This document shows positions 11,576 to 22,961 of a DNA stretch of 60,000 bases, piece after piece (position 1 is the first letter of the stretch; each line of letters begins with the position of its first letter). The notes under the pieces are model-generated. The model was given only the letters and a program-made list of their open reading frames with translations. It ran no database searches and was not told the origin of the DNA. Made by a program: the position numbers and the translations under genes. The DNA comes from Symsagittifera roscoffensis (lineage: Eukaryota > Xenacoelomorpha > Acoela > Convolutidae), in contig NC_087062.1 in assembly GCF_963678635.1 (NCBI RefSeq), positions 53,766,473 through 53,826,472 on the forward strand, in the 5' to 3' direction.

Positions 11576-12130
11576 ATGCAGTAAGAACATAAACTGAAGC
11601 TTAATTGTTCAGCGTCCTTTTTTCATTAATATATTTTTATTCTGCCGATTCTTTGGGGCATGGTTTGTCTGGGGCACGATGGGACAAGTGGTCAAGTTGG
11701 AGCGAAATGCCGTTACAGAGAGAGGCGAAGAGGAGCTTCGCAACACTTAGGATGCAAAAAACACATTACTCAACAAAATAGTGAATGAAAAAAAACAGAA
11801 GCCAAAACAAATTTATGAAAAATTTTGTTACAAAAAATTGATAGGTACTTTTGCAAAGTTTGCAGAAAAAAAATCTCCAGCAAAATCCCCGAAGCAAACT
11901 GAAGACATCAAGATGTTGAATAAATTGAAAACTCGATTCACCACTAACTTCAATCGCAACGATTGATTTGTCTGAAAAAAAAGGACCATAGAACTAATAT
12001 CCAGCTGATGAGTTAGTTGGACGCAAGAGTAGTTTCGATAAAGTTTACAGTAAAAATACCGTAATCAATTTTCTTCCCAAATTATTGAATGTAGCTGATG
12101 GTTTTTGCAAACTCACAGCAAGGCTAGCAT

Positions 12131-12600
12131 TGAAGACATAGCCAACAGACAATTGGATAAGTCAATGAAAAAAAAACAGAAAGAAATACTGGTTTGTTAT
12201 CTGGTAAAATCTCAGTTTGAAATGTTTCCAGAACAATTTATGGTCGACATTTTTTCACAAAAGTTGATTGGATAAACCCAAATTGAAAAAACTAGAACAA
12301 CAAGTAAACTTTATCATTCGCTGGAAAAACTGATGATTAAAATCAATTTTTGAAATAAGAAGTCAATCACGTTTTTTGTGACAATTACACCATCGCTGTT
12401 CGATAGTGGAGTTTGCATTCCTTTTAACAAAAGAGATGAACTTGATTTTTAAAATTAAAAGTCAAAATATGAAAACGTAAATTTGAGCCTGAACAAGTTT
12501 TAAGACTTTTCCTGAAAAAAAAATCACGACCTATATAAGAGTCTGAACTACGTTCATCGACTCCTACAAGAGGGAATAAAACAGCAGTCAGTGTATTCAT
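12131..12600 (+). repeat. Dispersed family A repeat with TATA-like box
   Basis: Carries the family signature: TAGCCAACAGACA at the start, GCTGTTCGATAGTGGAGTTT, and CCTATATAAGAGTC before ACTACGTTCAT. The TATATAA block is kept among several copies, which suggests a promoter such as an LTR's. Terminal TG/CA and target duplications were not established. Confidence 0.6.
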
Positions 12601-12779
12601 GGATGTTTTGCAGATTAATTCCATTCCAAACTTGAAAAATCTGAAACAGTTTAACACAATAATTTGAGTTAGATTGCTTAAACTCATTTACTCACTGCAA
12701 TAATTTCATTCGAACCATCTTGAACTGAAAAAAATGTGCAAATGTCAATGTTACAAATAAATTATTTTTTTTTCTGAAA

Positions 12780-13330
12780 AACTTCCATCTTCTAAATTTA
12801 AGGAAAAAGGTATATCATTTCATGTTAGAGCTCTTTGAAATTCAAGAACCTTCTATGATTGACAATTTCTTCTGCCTAAACTAAACTCCAATTTCACGTT
12901 TTTGAAGCCATTGGCACATTTATCATTGGAACTTGCCATTTGCCTTCCACATCGCCCAAGAAATTAAAGTGAGCTTAAAAGAAATCAAAAGTCGAACAAT
13001 GAAAAAATATCAGCGTGAAAAACAGACTTTTTCCTTGAAGAACAAAATCACCGACAAGCAAATGGTAAAGATAACAAAAAATGAAAAAAATTTTGTACAC
13101 TTTCCAAGATTCAAAAAAAAATAAGATCACTGAAAACTCAAATAAAACTAACCCTTACAGAAAAAACAGAATGAACTATGTTTTTTATTCCGCTGGGAAA
13201 TCTGAAAGTTAAAACTAATTTTCAAGACTAGAAATCTATCACGCTTTAAGTTACCTTAATACTTTTGCTGTTCCATAGTGTAGTTTGTTTCATTCACAAG
13301 TAGCAAATTAAAGGATAACACTTCAAAAAG
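12780..13330 (+). repeat. Dispersed family A repeat
   Basis: Includes GAGCTCTTTGAAATTCAAGA, TTTTTTATTCCGCTGGGAAA and TTTTGCTGTTCCATAGTGTA, in family A order. The plus-strand 63-codon Lys-rich frame inside is not supported as a gene. Confidence 0.5.
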
Positions 13331-13833
13331 AATTTGCGCAGTTTTTTTTGGAAAAATTGGTTAATAATATAGTTGCTGGTCACCTTCATACAAACCTTCG
13401 AGTGAGTACATTTTTGAATCGTCTTTCATTTTGTAGTATACTTTTCCTTCTTTTTTTCAGCCATTTTCCAAGTTTTGGTCAGTTTTCATCATATTGAAGA
13501 ACTTAATGCGGGCAACAGCAAGGTCTTCAGAAACTCTTGAGGTGCTTGATCCCCTCGCTAACTTTTAGCTTTTTCTTGTTTTTAGAAGCGCTATCCTTGA
13601 AAATCGACTCAAAAATTGGGCCAAAGTTGGCCTTGTTGATTGACTGCTGGCAATTGAGATATATCTTTCATTTATACTTGTTCCCACTACCTCAGCTAGA
13701 TCAATCAATTTTTTGCAGTTGTTTCACTTGGCTCTGGCAATTGGCGATAGTCTCCATTGTGATTGGTTGATTCAAGCAGCCAAATTAATCAGACAGCGTT
13801 TTCAAAGATGTTTATCTTCTCTAAAACTCATGA

Positions 13834-14160
13834 TTAGCCCTCATTTCGTTCTTCGGCTCTAATTTCACACCAGCGACCGCGATATTTCAATGGCTTTTTA
13901 TAGTATCTTTCAAACTTGACTAAATTTGCTCTCTTTGAGGAGTGACCGTTTGTAGGGATTAGTCTACTGAACTTTGAACCAGTTCGGATATCTCGCCTCT
14001 TCCCAGGATACTTTTTAGCAGGCGTTCGTTGAACTTTCTTTTTTGTCACTTTTTTTCCGATAGCAGTTTGATCTTGGAAACGTAAGATTGGCAAGGCTCT
14101 GTAATAACTGGCGTTTCGGATGACGGGGCCCTGTAATAACTGTCGTGTCTTCTCTTGCAT
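13834..14160 (-). CDS. Unassigned basic ORF (doubtful gene)
   Basis: A 108-codon open frame, Lys/Arg-rich, with AKKYPGKRRDIRTGSKFSRL and RANLVKFERYYKKPLKYRGR. It is not repeated in the window and has a somewhat coding-like composition. Neighbouring minus-strand frames at 14255-14461 and 14565-14792 lie in the same GC-richer patch. No known domain is recognised and no convincing splice structure was found. A 12-base direct repeat (CAGTTATTACAG) occurs within it. Confidence 0.25.
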   Translation of the reverse strand: MQEKTRQLLQGPVIRNASYYRALPILRFQDQTAIGKKVTKKKVQRTPAKKYPGKRRDIRTGSKFSRLIPTNGHSSKRANLVKFERYYKKPLKYRGRWCEIRAEERNEG

Positions 14161-14935
14161 TTTTTCACTTCCTTGCTTGAACCTCTTTCGGCTTTATTTA
14201 ACACAACTAGGCCGAAAAACAAGGATTGAAAAAAAAAACAATTATAATATCCATTCAAACCAATTGAAAGAGCTCAGTAGAACCTATATAGGCACTGGCA
14301 GCTAGCTCTCTCAAAAAGCGAACAAAAACTTCAGACCTGTGGAGCTTTAAGAAGCACCAGCGGCTCAAATTTTTAATTCTAGTTGGCAGCAGAGTGACAA
14401 TGACAGAACCAGCTGACTCGATTTCTTCCAAATAGCATGCACGATCTATTTCAGAACTCATTTTTTGTGTAAAATCTTTTCCTTCAGAATACTCTTTATG
14501 AAATCAATTTTTTTTAGAACACTTTATTCCGCTAAACGCAAACTGGCCAAAACGCACGTTATCTTCAAGTCTTCGTTTCTACACTGAATGCGATAAGCCC
14601 TCGAAATTTCCTGTCAGCTTTTTTCAATTGAAGAATTACGTTAACCTTTTTGATTCGGTCTGCTTGAATATGTCGCAAAGGGAAACCTATAACGATCACT
14701 TCTTTCGTGAAAATTAGCAGGTGCGGCCTAAACGAAATCGCAGATTCGTGAAACTTTTCATCCACGCAGGGACAGAGTATCGAAATTCGCAATATTTAAA
14801 ATCGGTAATTGATACTTCTGAAGAGATCGTTTGAATAAGTGGTATCTCATTCAAGTATCTTTCTCTAAAATTGCTCCACTGAGAGCATTGATTCAAGATA
14901 CAACATATTTATATCTATTTTATGAGTATATCTAA

Positions 14936-15510
14936 ACAAAGCCAACTGACAGATGGAAAAGAGTAACGAACGCAATTAAACAAAAAAATATTGACTTTGT
15001 TGAAAAAAATCTCAACTTTCTAACTTCAAAAAAAAAAAAAAAACAGATGCCCTTTAAGCTCTTTGAATCAATTTATGACTGGTACTTTTCTGCTCTGTAA
15101 AAACTTATGATTAGCACTTTTCTGGTAACATTAAATTAATTTGAGAAAACTGGATCAATTGGCAAATTTTATATTCACCTGGAAATCTAAAAATTAAATT
15201 CCACTTTCGAAACTAGAAATCGTTCACGTTTTTTGGGCCATTTCCACGTTCGTATTTGGAGAATACTATTTACGTTAAATTCAGCAGATGAATTTCAATT
15301 GAACTCAAAAAGTGCATATATACCTAAGTGCATTCACATGTATGAATGCTCATCTACAGTTATTATTAGAGCATTTTAAGACTTCTTCCTGAAAAAACCA
15401 AAAAAATTACGAAAGCTGTATAAAATTCTTCACTGCGTTCATTAACCTTAATAAGTTTATCACGACATTTGTGTTTATCACAACAGCTGTTTGTCAGAAC
15501 AGCTGTTTAG
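14936..15510 (+). repeat. Dispersed family A repeat, second subfamily
   Basis: Starts near GCCAACTGACAGATGG and has GAGAAAACTGGATCAATTGG, AACTAGAAATCGTTCACG and CGTATTTGGAGAATACTATT. Near its right end are a TATA-like CTGTATAAAATTC and CACTGCGTTCATTA. Confidence 0.6.
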
Positions 15511-17790
15511 CGGGAATAAAGTTTAGTACCCGATTACAATACCCTTGCTAACCGCGAGTTGAAAACCGGAACTTTTCTTCTACAATTGTGTAAAAACGCT
15601 CATGAAAAAAAGTTTTTATTTCTGAATCACCCAGAGACCATAATTAGTCAAAAACTTTCAAAATTTTATTTCAATCTTTACATGGCGTATTTTGATGGAA
15701 AAAAAAAACCAGAACTATATCACAGCTCGATGCTGAAACAATCAGCAGTAATTTACCTTGTGACGGAATAATTGACAGATGCATAGAAGTTGTCAATGTG
15801 GTAGACAGCGTAAGGGTCAGGGACCCTCTGGACCGGATCAGCGTAGTCTGAGTCCCAATTTAGTAGAAATAGGTGATCGAATGTCTGGAAATTGCCGTCT
15901 ATGAACAAACGGAAGTCGAACTGATACTTGCTGAATAGAGCCAGCTAGAAATAAAGCCAGAGCTTAAACTGGAAGTAATCTTAAACTAAAAAAATCGACG
16001 AACAAATCCTGATGAACGGCGTAACCGAAAATCACTGAATCTTGTTAAATACACCCCCCCCCCCCCCCACCCCAGGACTTATTCAACGAGCAATGACAAG
16101 CAAATGCCTTGTAACAAATTTCTTTTTCCCTTTTCCACAAGAAACGAGCAAATAGTTAACAAGGATAGCTGGTTACTGTGGAAGTCGCACAGAATGTTCC
16201 GACCACAGTCTATAAAAAAAAAACAAGAAAAAAAGTAATTATTATTTTTAAATTAGTGTAGTGTTTTCGGCGTGGTGAGATAAAAGGATCTGACATAACA
16301 CTATAATTTAGGTATATTCGACATTCGAAGTAACTAAGGCAAACATGATAACAGTTTTTGAAGAAAAACGACAAGAGAAACAAGAAACACAAAAAAATCA
16401 AAAAATTTTCAAATATTTTTTGCAGGAATTTTTTTTTGGATTTTTGACTCCCAAAATGGCATTAAAAACTCCAAAAACCAACTTTACTCAGGTAAAACTA
16501 AAATAAAGCATAAATAAACCATTTTAAGCGGCCTAAACTGAACATAAATAAGCGCGCTCGCTCACTCGCTGAACTCGTTCGAATTTAGACAAAAAAAAAC
16601 TTCAAACCTGTTTTTCTCGACACCGGAATTTTTTTTTTGAAATTTTTTAATATCGTTTGAATCACGACTGAAAAGCCTTTAATATGATATATCACTCAGC
16701 CCAGTTCAATGATTATTTGTGGCAGCTGATTTTGCGTAGAAAACAAAACGACCACATTCTCAAAAAAAAACATCTTTCTTTTTTCTTCAAGTTAGTGTCT
16801 TTTTTGTACGTTGATGATGCAACTATACGAACGCCTAGAAATTTAGCGAATTAGGCATAAACAGCTCCAATTGTCTTCAAAAAATAAAAAAATAAAAACC
16901 ACGAAAAAATGCTTAAATGCAAAATAGTCATGTTTTTTTTTATTCTAACTTGCCGTTTTCAGCCCCTTTCCTCAAAATGACTGACACTAAAAATTTCTTT
17001 TAAGCAATCAACTATCAGGCCCGCTACACTACATTTCAAATAGCAGAACATAATACACTTTTAAAATTTTCACATCGCAAATGAACAATCTGCCGAATCT
17101 ACTATTGTAATAATGTCTTTAACAATCGAATCTTTGAAATAATCGAATCTATGAAATAATGTCTTAAATTGTGTCGTTAGTCAACAAATTTGGATTATGG
17201 GAATAGCATCCGGCTTTTCCTTTCCTCCACCTCCTGCGAATTTCTTCTCAAGTACTTTTTCTGTTCACATGGTCCGATTGATTCAAAAATTGGCATGAGG
17301 ACTGATTGACAAGCATACTTGTCATAACAAGCATATTTGATCATACACTTAACATTGTAAAACCCCTCGTTTCACCCTAAAGGTGATGCTTATGTGAGGT
17401 GGAGTAGGATAAGGTTTTAAAAGAGCGCCTTGTATCCGGCAGCATCTAGAACTTCAGTTGCTTCTATTAAAACGCGGCAAACTTCGATACAATTTGCCAA
17501 AAACTTCTTTGAACAAATTTTACTCAATTTAACACTTTCGTTTTTCATCGCTATGAATTAAACTTAAATTCAAAGAAAACCCCACCCTGTTCTCAAAATT
17601 AAGCTTATAATGGCTAGCGCTAGCAAGGTATAGTTAAACGCGATGAAATTGATTTACCATCCATCTAAAGACTTTTTTATCTTCCGTGATTAGAAATCAA
17701 CTTAATTATTTTGAAATCAATTTTCGATCTTCCATTTCACTTTCTCCCAAAACTCAAGACTGAAAACGGAAGTCCTGAAAAATCAATTAC
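15510..17790. other. Gene-free block left of TRPML exon 5
   Basis: Contains AATACCCTTGCTAACCGCGA (a decayed hairpin end), the poly-C run, AACAAGGATAGCTGGTTACT at 16159 (repeated in part at 39781 and 45023), and the GATATATCACTC block at 16688. I searched the minus strand here for the next TRPML exon (lumenal loop) and found none. Confidence 0.5.
16054..16068. repeat. Poly-C run (15 C)
   Basis: Fifteen consecutive C followed by ACCCC, unusual in this AT-rich DNA. No gene lies nearby. Run length may be affected by sequencing error. Confidence 0.9.
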
Positions 17791-17951
17791 CTGTAAAGTG
17801 ACGAATATGATTTTGATGATTTGCACAATTAGTTTGAAGGGCTTAGTTCCCTTGGCTCTGTACTTCTGGCACGGGTTCATGAAGTGGTATCTGAGTTTGA
17901 CCTTAGCCCATTGAATTGTCTCCTCGTTCAAAGTCAAATCCTCAATCAACT
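17791..17951 (-). CDS. MCOLN-like: TRPML exon 5: basic pre-TM1 segment and TM1 start
   Basis: Starts after TTTAATTCAG and ends at CAG before GTAATT, phase 0. It encodes KLIEDLTLNEETIQWAKVKL then RYHFMNPCQKYRAKGTKPF and KLIVQIIKIIFVTLQ. The F-M-x-P-C-x-K-x-R-A-K-G-x-K-P pattern is diagnostic of mucolipins. Confidence 0.93.
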
Positions 17952-20900
17952 CTGAATTAAATCATCAAGTTATTTCAGATTCCGGATGTTTAAATCAATA
18001 AGTTTGAGTTTAAGTGTGAGCAATTGAGTTGAGCACTAATTTATGCATGGTGAGATGGAAAAAACTGAACTAGTATTCTAACACAAGCATTTCTTTGTGT
18101 AATAATTTACATCTTTGGAACCCAGTATTTTATTGATGAACTTAGCAAAGAAATTGGCTTACTTTGGGCTGAAGCTTCTCTATTGGCGTTTATCTCAGAC
18201 TGCCTTCTAACAGCACCACTGGCACCTGAAACGAATGAACAAAGGTGTCACGAAACGTCATTCAAATATGTAAATAAAGTACAATCAGAGACAAGTTGAA
18301 AGGAGCGAATGAGTTTCAGGTTCCAAACAGAAAAGTTTTACTAATGAGAACAAGGATAACCGGTTGCTGCGCAACTAGAACAGAATCTGATTCACGAAAA
18401 CATTTTTTTTTCTTCAATTTTTCAAGTTTCTATTTTTATTCTTTGCTTAAGTACGACTAAATCAGATGAAAAACTGCATGAATGAAAGACAATAAACGCT
18501 AAATTAAAATAACTGTAAAATTGGATTAGTAAAACAACGCTTAGTGAGAAGATCAGCATCGCGATCAACAGGACTTTGGATCCTAAGCCACAATCAATAG
18601 GGCTTTGATATGATACCACACTTGACCCCTGTGAGTTTTTTATTGATGTACCTCAAATTAGGCTGAAAAAAAACACTACCTGTTCCATAGTTTCTTCCCT
18701 TCACTTCGTGAAGTGGCCGAAACAATAATTTTAAAACAATTCATGATATTCAAAATGCTCAACTTGAAGCATTCAATCACAATTGAACACAGCCAAGGAC
18801 ATATTATCACAGCACTCACTGGCAGTATGATCATTGGAGGGACCGAGTTGTGAGTTTGACCTGCCTCCAAACCTAGCCAAGCTGGAAATCATGACAGAAT
18901 TAGGTAATTGAAGGGTAGCTCCATTGTCATTATCCGAATCACTGCTACTAAGCGATGTCCCAGACTCACAAGTAGCGCTTCTTACTTTTTCGTCTAGCTT
19001 TCTTACTGTTGTAACGCTTCCGGCCAAGTCACTATTGGCATTGGAAATTTTTTTGTATGATCTCATTGAAAACTCAGGCGCTTCCGTTGTGTTATCATCA
19101 AACCCGAAGTTTTGGGGATCCTCAAACGTGTCATTTTCGACAAGTGCGTGAATATCAATAGGTGCTTGGAAACGATCATTGCTTACACTACTGCTTCCGC
19201 TTCGACTGAAACTCTCGTGGGAATTTGTTACTGATGACGTCAGTTGTGATGTAACTTCATCCTTCTCGTCTTCAGTTTCACTTGGCGTTACGTAACCTTC
19301 ACTTGAAGTGTCACAATGAGCTTCCTCTTGAGTTCGCTGCGGCTCTTCTAGTTCGTGGATCGTATCTAGGTGACACCAGTATCGATTCCTACTCGCGTAG
19401 CTGCTATCAGATGAAACAGTATCACCGTCTGTCGCGGGTCGATCCTCTTCTCCAGGTAGATCTACGTAAATTTCAGCCGTTTCCGGAAACCGCGGAGGCC
19501 CTGGGAGCAACTCGTCCATGTAGTAATAAGGTTCGTCTTCACCTTCAGTGCTAGTTACAATAAGCAGTAGCTCAATGACTTATTGATCTTTCAAATGGCA
19601 GTATATACATACTAAAAATTCGCCAAAAAATTCGCTCAAATTATATCTATCCTATTATAGATCTCTCGTGTTTGTGGGTGCGCGTATGTTGAACCATTTG
19701 TTACTACTCTTCTCCATCGGCTGCGCAAAAAATAATGGTTTTTTTAATAGTGACAAATAACCATTGTCTGCAAGACATGGTCTAATTTGGTCAAATAATT
19801 GAGGAGAAAAAGAGCAAAAATAATGAGACGCAGTGACTTAGGATCTAATTAGAAAACGTGCTCGCAAAAAATTACGATTTAAAAAAATTAGGAGCTAAAC
19901 GAACTCTCCTTTGCTAGTTAATCTTATGGTGGAAAATTGGGGAAAAAATGAATAGAAATCTAATTCTAATTGAAAGCGTACAAAAATCCATTAAGCGAAA
20001 ATCAAATTCAATTATCTTAAAATCTCGTGTAATAACCAATTTATGAAATCGATAACTTTTTCACTATACGCCTTGCTTGCTCACAAATAAGGGTTTTTTA
20101 AATCGTTTTACTACTTGAACGCGCTGCAACAAAACGGCCATCATGAAATAGACTGCAAAAGTTTTATAATTGCCCAAGAATCATTAATCATTCATGTAAC
20201 CGGACCTATCAAAAATAGCACGCATACGGACTCCAAAAAACTTTTGGACTCCCTCTCCCAGAAAGTATCGACTCTTCATAGTTGAGACTTCAGGAATTCA
20301 TAGGCACATTAAAGATATCCTTCATAAAGTTAGTCGAAAACAAAACCATCAGCGTTAAACAAGCTTTTAAAATATAGCGAGCAGCCAATAAGCCGCCAAT
20401 GCACCATATAGACACGCCCATTGAGCCAAAAACAAAAATGTCAAAGAAAAATCTAGAGAGATTAAATTTTAAAACTATCAACTTTTAAACCTACAACCCA
20501 ACTGAATTGTTTTCCCTTCAGCCGACGAAAAATTGGCCGAAACCATTTAAATAAATAAACAGTTGAAAAAACTTATTCGAAATCCGAGTTGATAAACTGG
20601 AAAAAATAACAGGATGACAGTCAATGAAAGCAATAATTACTTGAATTCGAAAAAAATTATTTCTTGAAAAATTAGACCGACAAAAAATAAGTAAACGAAC
20701 AAAAGTCCGGCAGGCAATTCAATCTTACTCAGATAAAAATTTTGATTTCAAACACATACTGAAAAAAACAAGGTCCGGCCGACACTCGAACCTTATACCT
20801 TAGGATCTAAAGACAATCGCGTTCTCTAGGCCAAGTGGGAAGGAGGCTGGAAGTTGTTAAGTTTCAAAAATAAAAAGTTTGGTTCTCGATTACAAAACAC

Positions 20901-22919
20901 TTGTTCTCACAAGAGTGAAAATGAAATCGCAAAAGGAAGGAAAGAAGATAAAAAGTGAGTCTGTTCAACTAGTTGTTTAGAGAGAAACCTAATTTCCTGT
21001 AACAAAAGGGAAAGGTGAAAACCGCAATCACAAGTAAGAAAACTGGTTAAAAAAACAAAAGCTCTGAAGATAGCAAAAGACAAAAAGCTCAAGAAAACCT
21101 AAATATCATTCTAAAAACCTTATAATACGAGATTCGAGCTCGGACCTCCTTGCCAACATTTCCATAATTAAGCAATTCAGCCATGACAACTTCCGTATAC
21201 TTTACTCATGCATAGTTTATTCCTATATATCAGGCAGCGAAAAATGCACGTTTATAAGCGCAAATAGATAGAGCCTGTGATGTGTAATTTACTCATAAAA
21301 GATGCTTCTAACTTAAATGTACGAACTGCATTTTAAAAAATGTTAGCAAAAACTGCGGCATAAAATTCTGCAATCTTGTTTTGGCAATGAAATGGTAAGA
21401 AAAGCCATATTAATCTCACCGAAACACAGACCCAAAATAACTTTCTTGCTTAAATTTAAGAAGCAGCATCGAGCTATACTCTTATGTCTAATATGTACCC
21501 TCTCTCGTAGTAAGTAGAATAACAGTATTCTGAAAACTCATCTTCGAAAAATGTTCCATCGCAGTCACTGTTAGGTGTGCCTCCTAAACTGTTCCTATCG
21601 AATAAATCCCTGTGATAACTAAGACCATTGTCACCGAGGTTTCCACTCAATAAGGGTGCTGTCAGGTATGTTGGCAAATGCCTAGTTAAATCATCTTCAT
21701 TGCTTGTAATGCCTCTAGCAGAATCCGGTATTGTCAATGCGACCACTGTATTATTGTCACTTAATAACTTGGGTGGTGTCTTGTGAAAATTTGGCTCGTC
21801 ATTGTTTTCGTTCTTGTCATCGAAGCTATCGCGAGACCCCATAGCACTGTGGAAGATCTCGGAGGAGTTGCTATTATTTGATTGGCCATCAAACGACATT
21901 TTGTCCAAAAATTCTTCGTCTTTAAACTAATCCATAGCATGCCAACAAATTGTCTCATCCAATGGAATTAGGCAAAAATTGAGCACTTAACGTTTAGAAT
22001 CGTCGCAAAATTTTTTAAATTTCGGCAAATAAACCTCAACAATTGTAATTAAAATTCTTCTATGATTTCATTCTATGATATTTAAATCATGAACGGTTAT
22101 AAACAAAAACAACGAAACACCACAAATATCGCTCATACTGACCATCCTAGAACTGACCTTTAGCATAATGAAACAAAATCAAGTTGATCAATCAGGTCGC
22201 ATACATTCTTTAAACGATTCAAACACAATCTCAAAAGTTAATCAACGAGTAGTCTATCAATACAGAATTGAAACTCTCCAAAGGACTAAGATGATTAAAT
22301 ACATTTCCACTTTGAATCTTAGGCCATGAAACATGATTGCAAATTCATGAACTAATCAAATCTAAAGAATGCATGGAGACGTACCGTGGAATGAAATGTA
22401 GTTGTGGGGTAAGAGCAGGTCGTTTTCGGAGTCCACAGACTGACTATCGATATAGGAGTAGCCTCTTCTAGAATTCACTATTTCACTCGTATGACTAAAT
22501 CTGCCCCTCGCCAACAGTTTCATTGCGTCATCCTGATTCCAGTCATCAGCAGCAGACGGACGATAGCGACATGATTCGACAGACACGATTTTTTCTGTCT
22601 GTGTCTTGTTGCTTTGAGATCCACTATTGCCGCTGCTCGAGGAGCTTCTTTGGGATACCGATCGATGGCCTCGTTCTTGAACAGTACCTGCGGGGGAACC
22701 GAATGAAGAATATCTTCCCATCGAACTAAATCCTAAATCAGATACACTTCGCTCACGATTAGTCGCGTCAAACACTCTTCGACGCTTTTGATCGTTTTCG
22801 TCGTTCAAATCGTCGTCGTCAGCAATTGTGATGTTAACATGTTCTCCGATATCAATGGGCTGAGTTTCAGGTATCGCAGGAGATTCCTGGTTATAGGTGT
22901 TAGAACATTCGATGGACAT
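17791..22919 (-). CDS. MCOLN-like: TRPML (mucolipin) channel, 5' part: long N-terminus to TM1
   Basis: Endolysosomal Ca2+/cation channel family. Five exons on the minus strand (22385-22919, 21499-21919, 18820-19550, 18163-18225, 17791-17951) join in phases 1,2,1,1 into 637 open codons. The last exon encodes LRYHFMNPCQKYRAKGTKPF then KLIVQIIKIIFVTLQ, which matches the mucolipin pre-TM1 basic segment (LKYFFMSPCDKFRAKGRKP in human TRPML1) that binds PI(3,5)P2, and the start of TM1. The first ~600 residues are acidic and Ser/Asn/Asp-rich, apparently disordered, with candidate acidic dileucine signals such as ENDLLL. Known TRPML N-termini are far shorter, roughly 40-70 residues. The start ATG at 22919 is preceded in frame by TAG. 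The lumenal loop, the other TM segments and the pore were not found down to position 1. Family identity rests on exon 5. The link to the upstream exons rests on splice sites and phase. Confidence 0.78.
18163..18225 (-). CDS. MCOLN-like: TRPML exon 4 (63 bases)
   Basis: Small exon between a strong TTTCAG acceptor and a GTAAGC donor, phase 1 on both sides. It encodes ASGAVRRQSEINANREASAQ, which leads directly into the pre-TM1 exon. Its only support is the pair of good splice sites and phase agreement with both neighbours. Confidence 0.68.
18820..19550 (-). CDS. MCOLN-like: TRPML exon 3
   Basis: The longest coding block (731 bases), very acidic with many Ser, Thr and Glu residues, e.g. TPSETEDEKDEV. 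It starts after AACTAG (phase 2) with TEGEDEPYYYMDELLPG and ends at a consensus GTGAGT donor in phase 1. Read through, the frame stops at 18773 after 15 more codons. This could be an alternative short product, but the exact phase fit to exon 4 favours splicing. Confidence 0.78.
20690..20945 (-). repeat. tRNA-like repeat with CTTGT/ACAAG hairpin (TRPML intron 2)
   Basis: Minus-strand tRNA-like module at ~20830-20770 (B-box-like GGTTCGAGTG), then CTCGATTACAAAACACTTG. The hairpin is CTTGT-TCTC-ACAAG (20900-20913). It lies between TRPML exons 2 and 3. Confidence 0.6.
21499..21919 (-). CDS. MCOLN-like: TRPML exon 2
   Basis: Residues ~179-318 of the joined frame, Ser/Asn/Asp-rich, with KLLSD and PLLSG dileucines. 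The likely acceptor is TTTAAAG just before DEEFLDKMSF; a second AG six bases later is also in frame. The donor GTACAT at 21498 gives phase 2. If unspliced, the frame stops at 21474 after a further eight codons. Confidence 0.72.
22385..22919 (-). CDS. MCOLN-like: TRPML exon 1
   Basis: Encodes residues 1-178 plus one base. It starts MSIECSNTYNQ and is rich in Ser, Asp, Asn and Arg, with no membrane segment. It includes a basic KRRR cluster, a serine run and SENDLLLPHN. It ends at a GTACGT donor in phase 1. Base composition is clearly coding-like against its flanks. Confidence 0.75.
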
Positions 22920-22939
22920 GTCGGCGATGTGTATATAGA

Positions 22940-22961
22940 CCAGGTTAGGTATCTAACCTGG
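22940..22961. promoter_or_regulatory. Perfect hairpin in the presumed TRPML 5' UTR
   Basis: CCAGGTTAG-GTAT-CTAACCTGG, 9-bp arms and a 4-base loop, ends 20 bases upstream of the TRPML start codon (minus strand). Between them is CTATATACA. If transcribed, the hairpin would sit directly before the start codon. It is also a palindromic binding-site candidate. Confidence 0.5.

Noticed and set aside
14565-14792. TRPML lumenal-domain exon
   Set aside because: A short stretch (KKVNVILQLKK) vaguely resembles the lumenal strand pattern, but no Cys, FDN or splice phase supports it.
18676-18870. Membrane-protein exon in an alternative frame over the end of TRPML exon 3
   Set aside because: The hydrophobic frame overlaps the acidic coding frame that joins in phase, through a consensus donor, to exon 4. 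No TRPML TM segment matches it.
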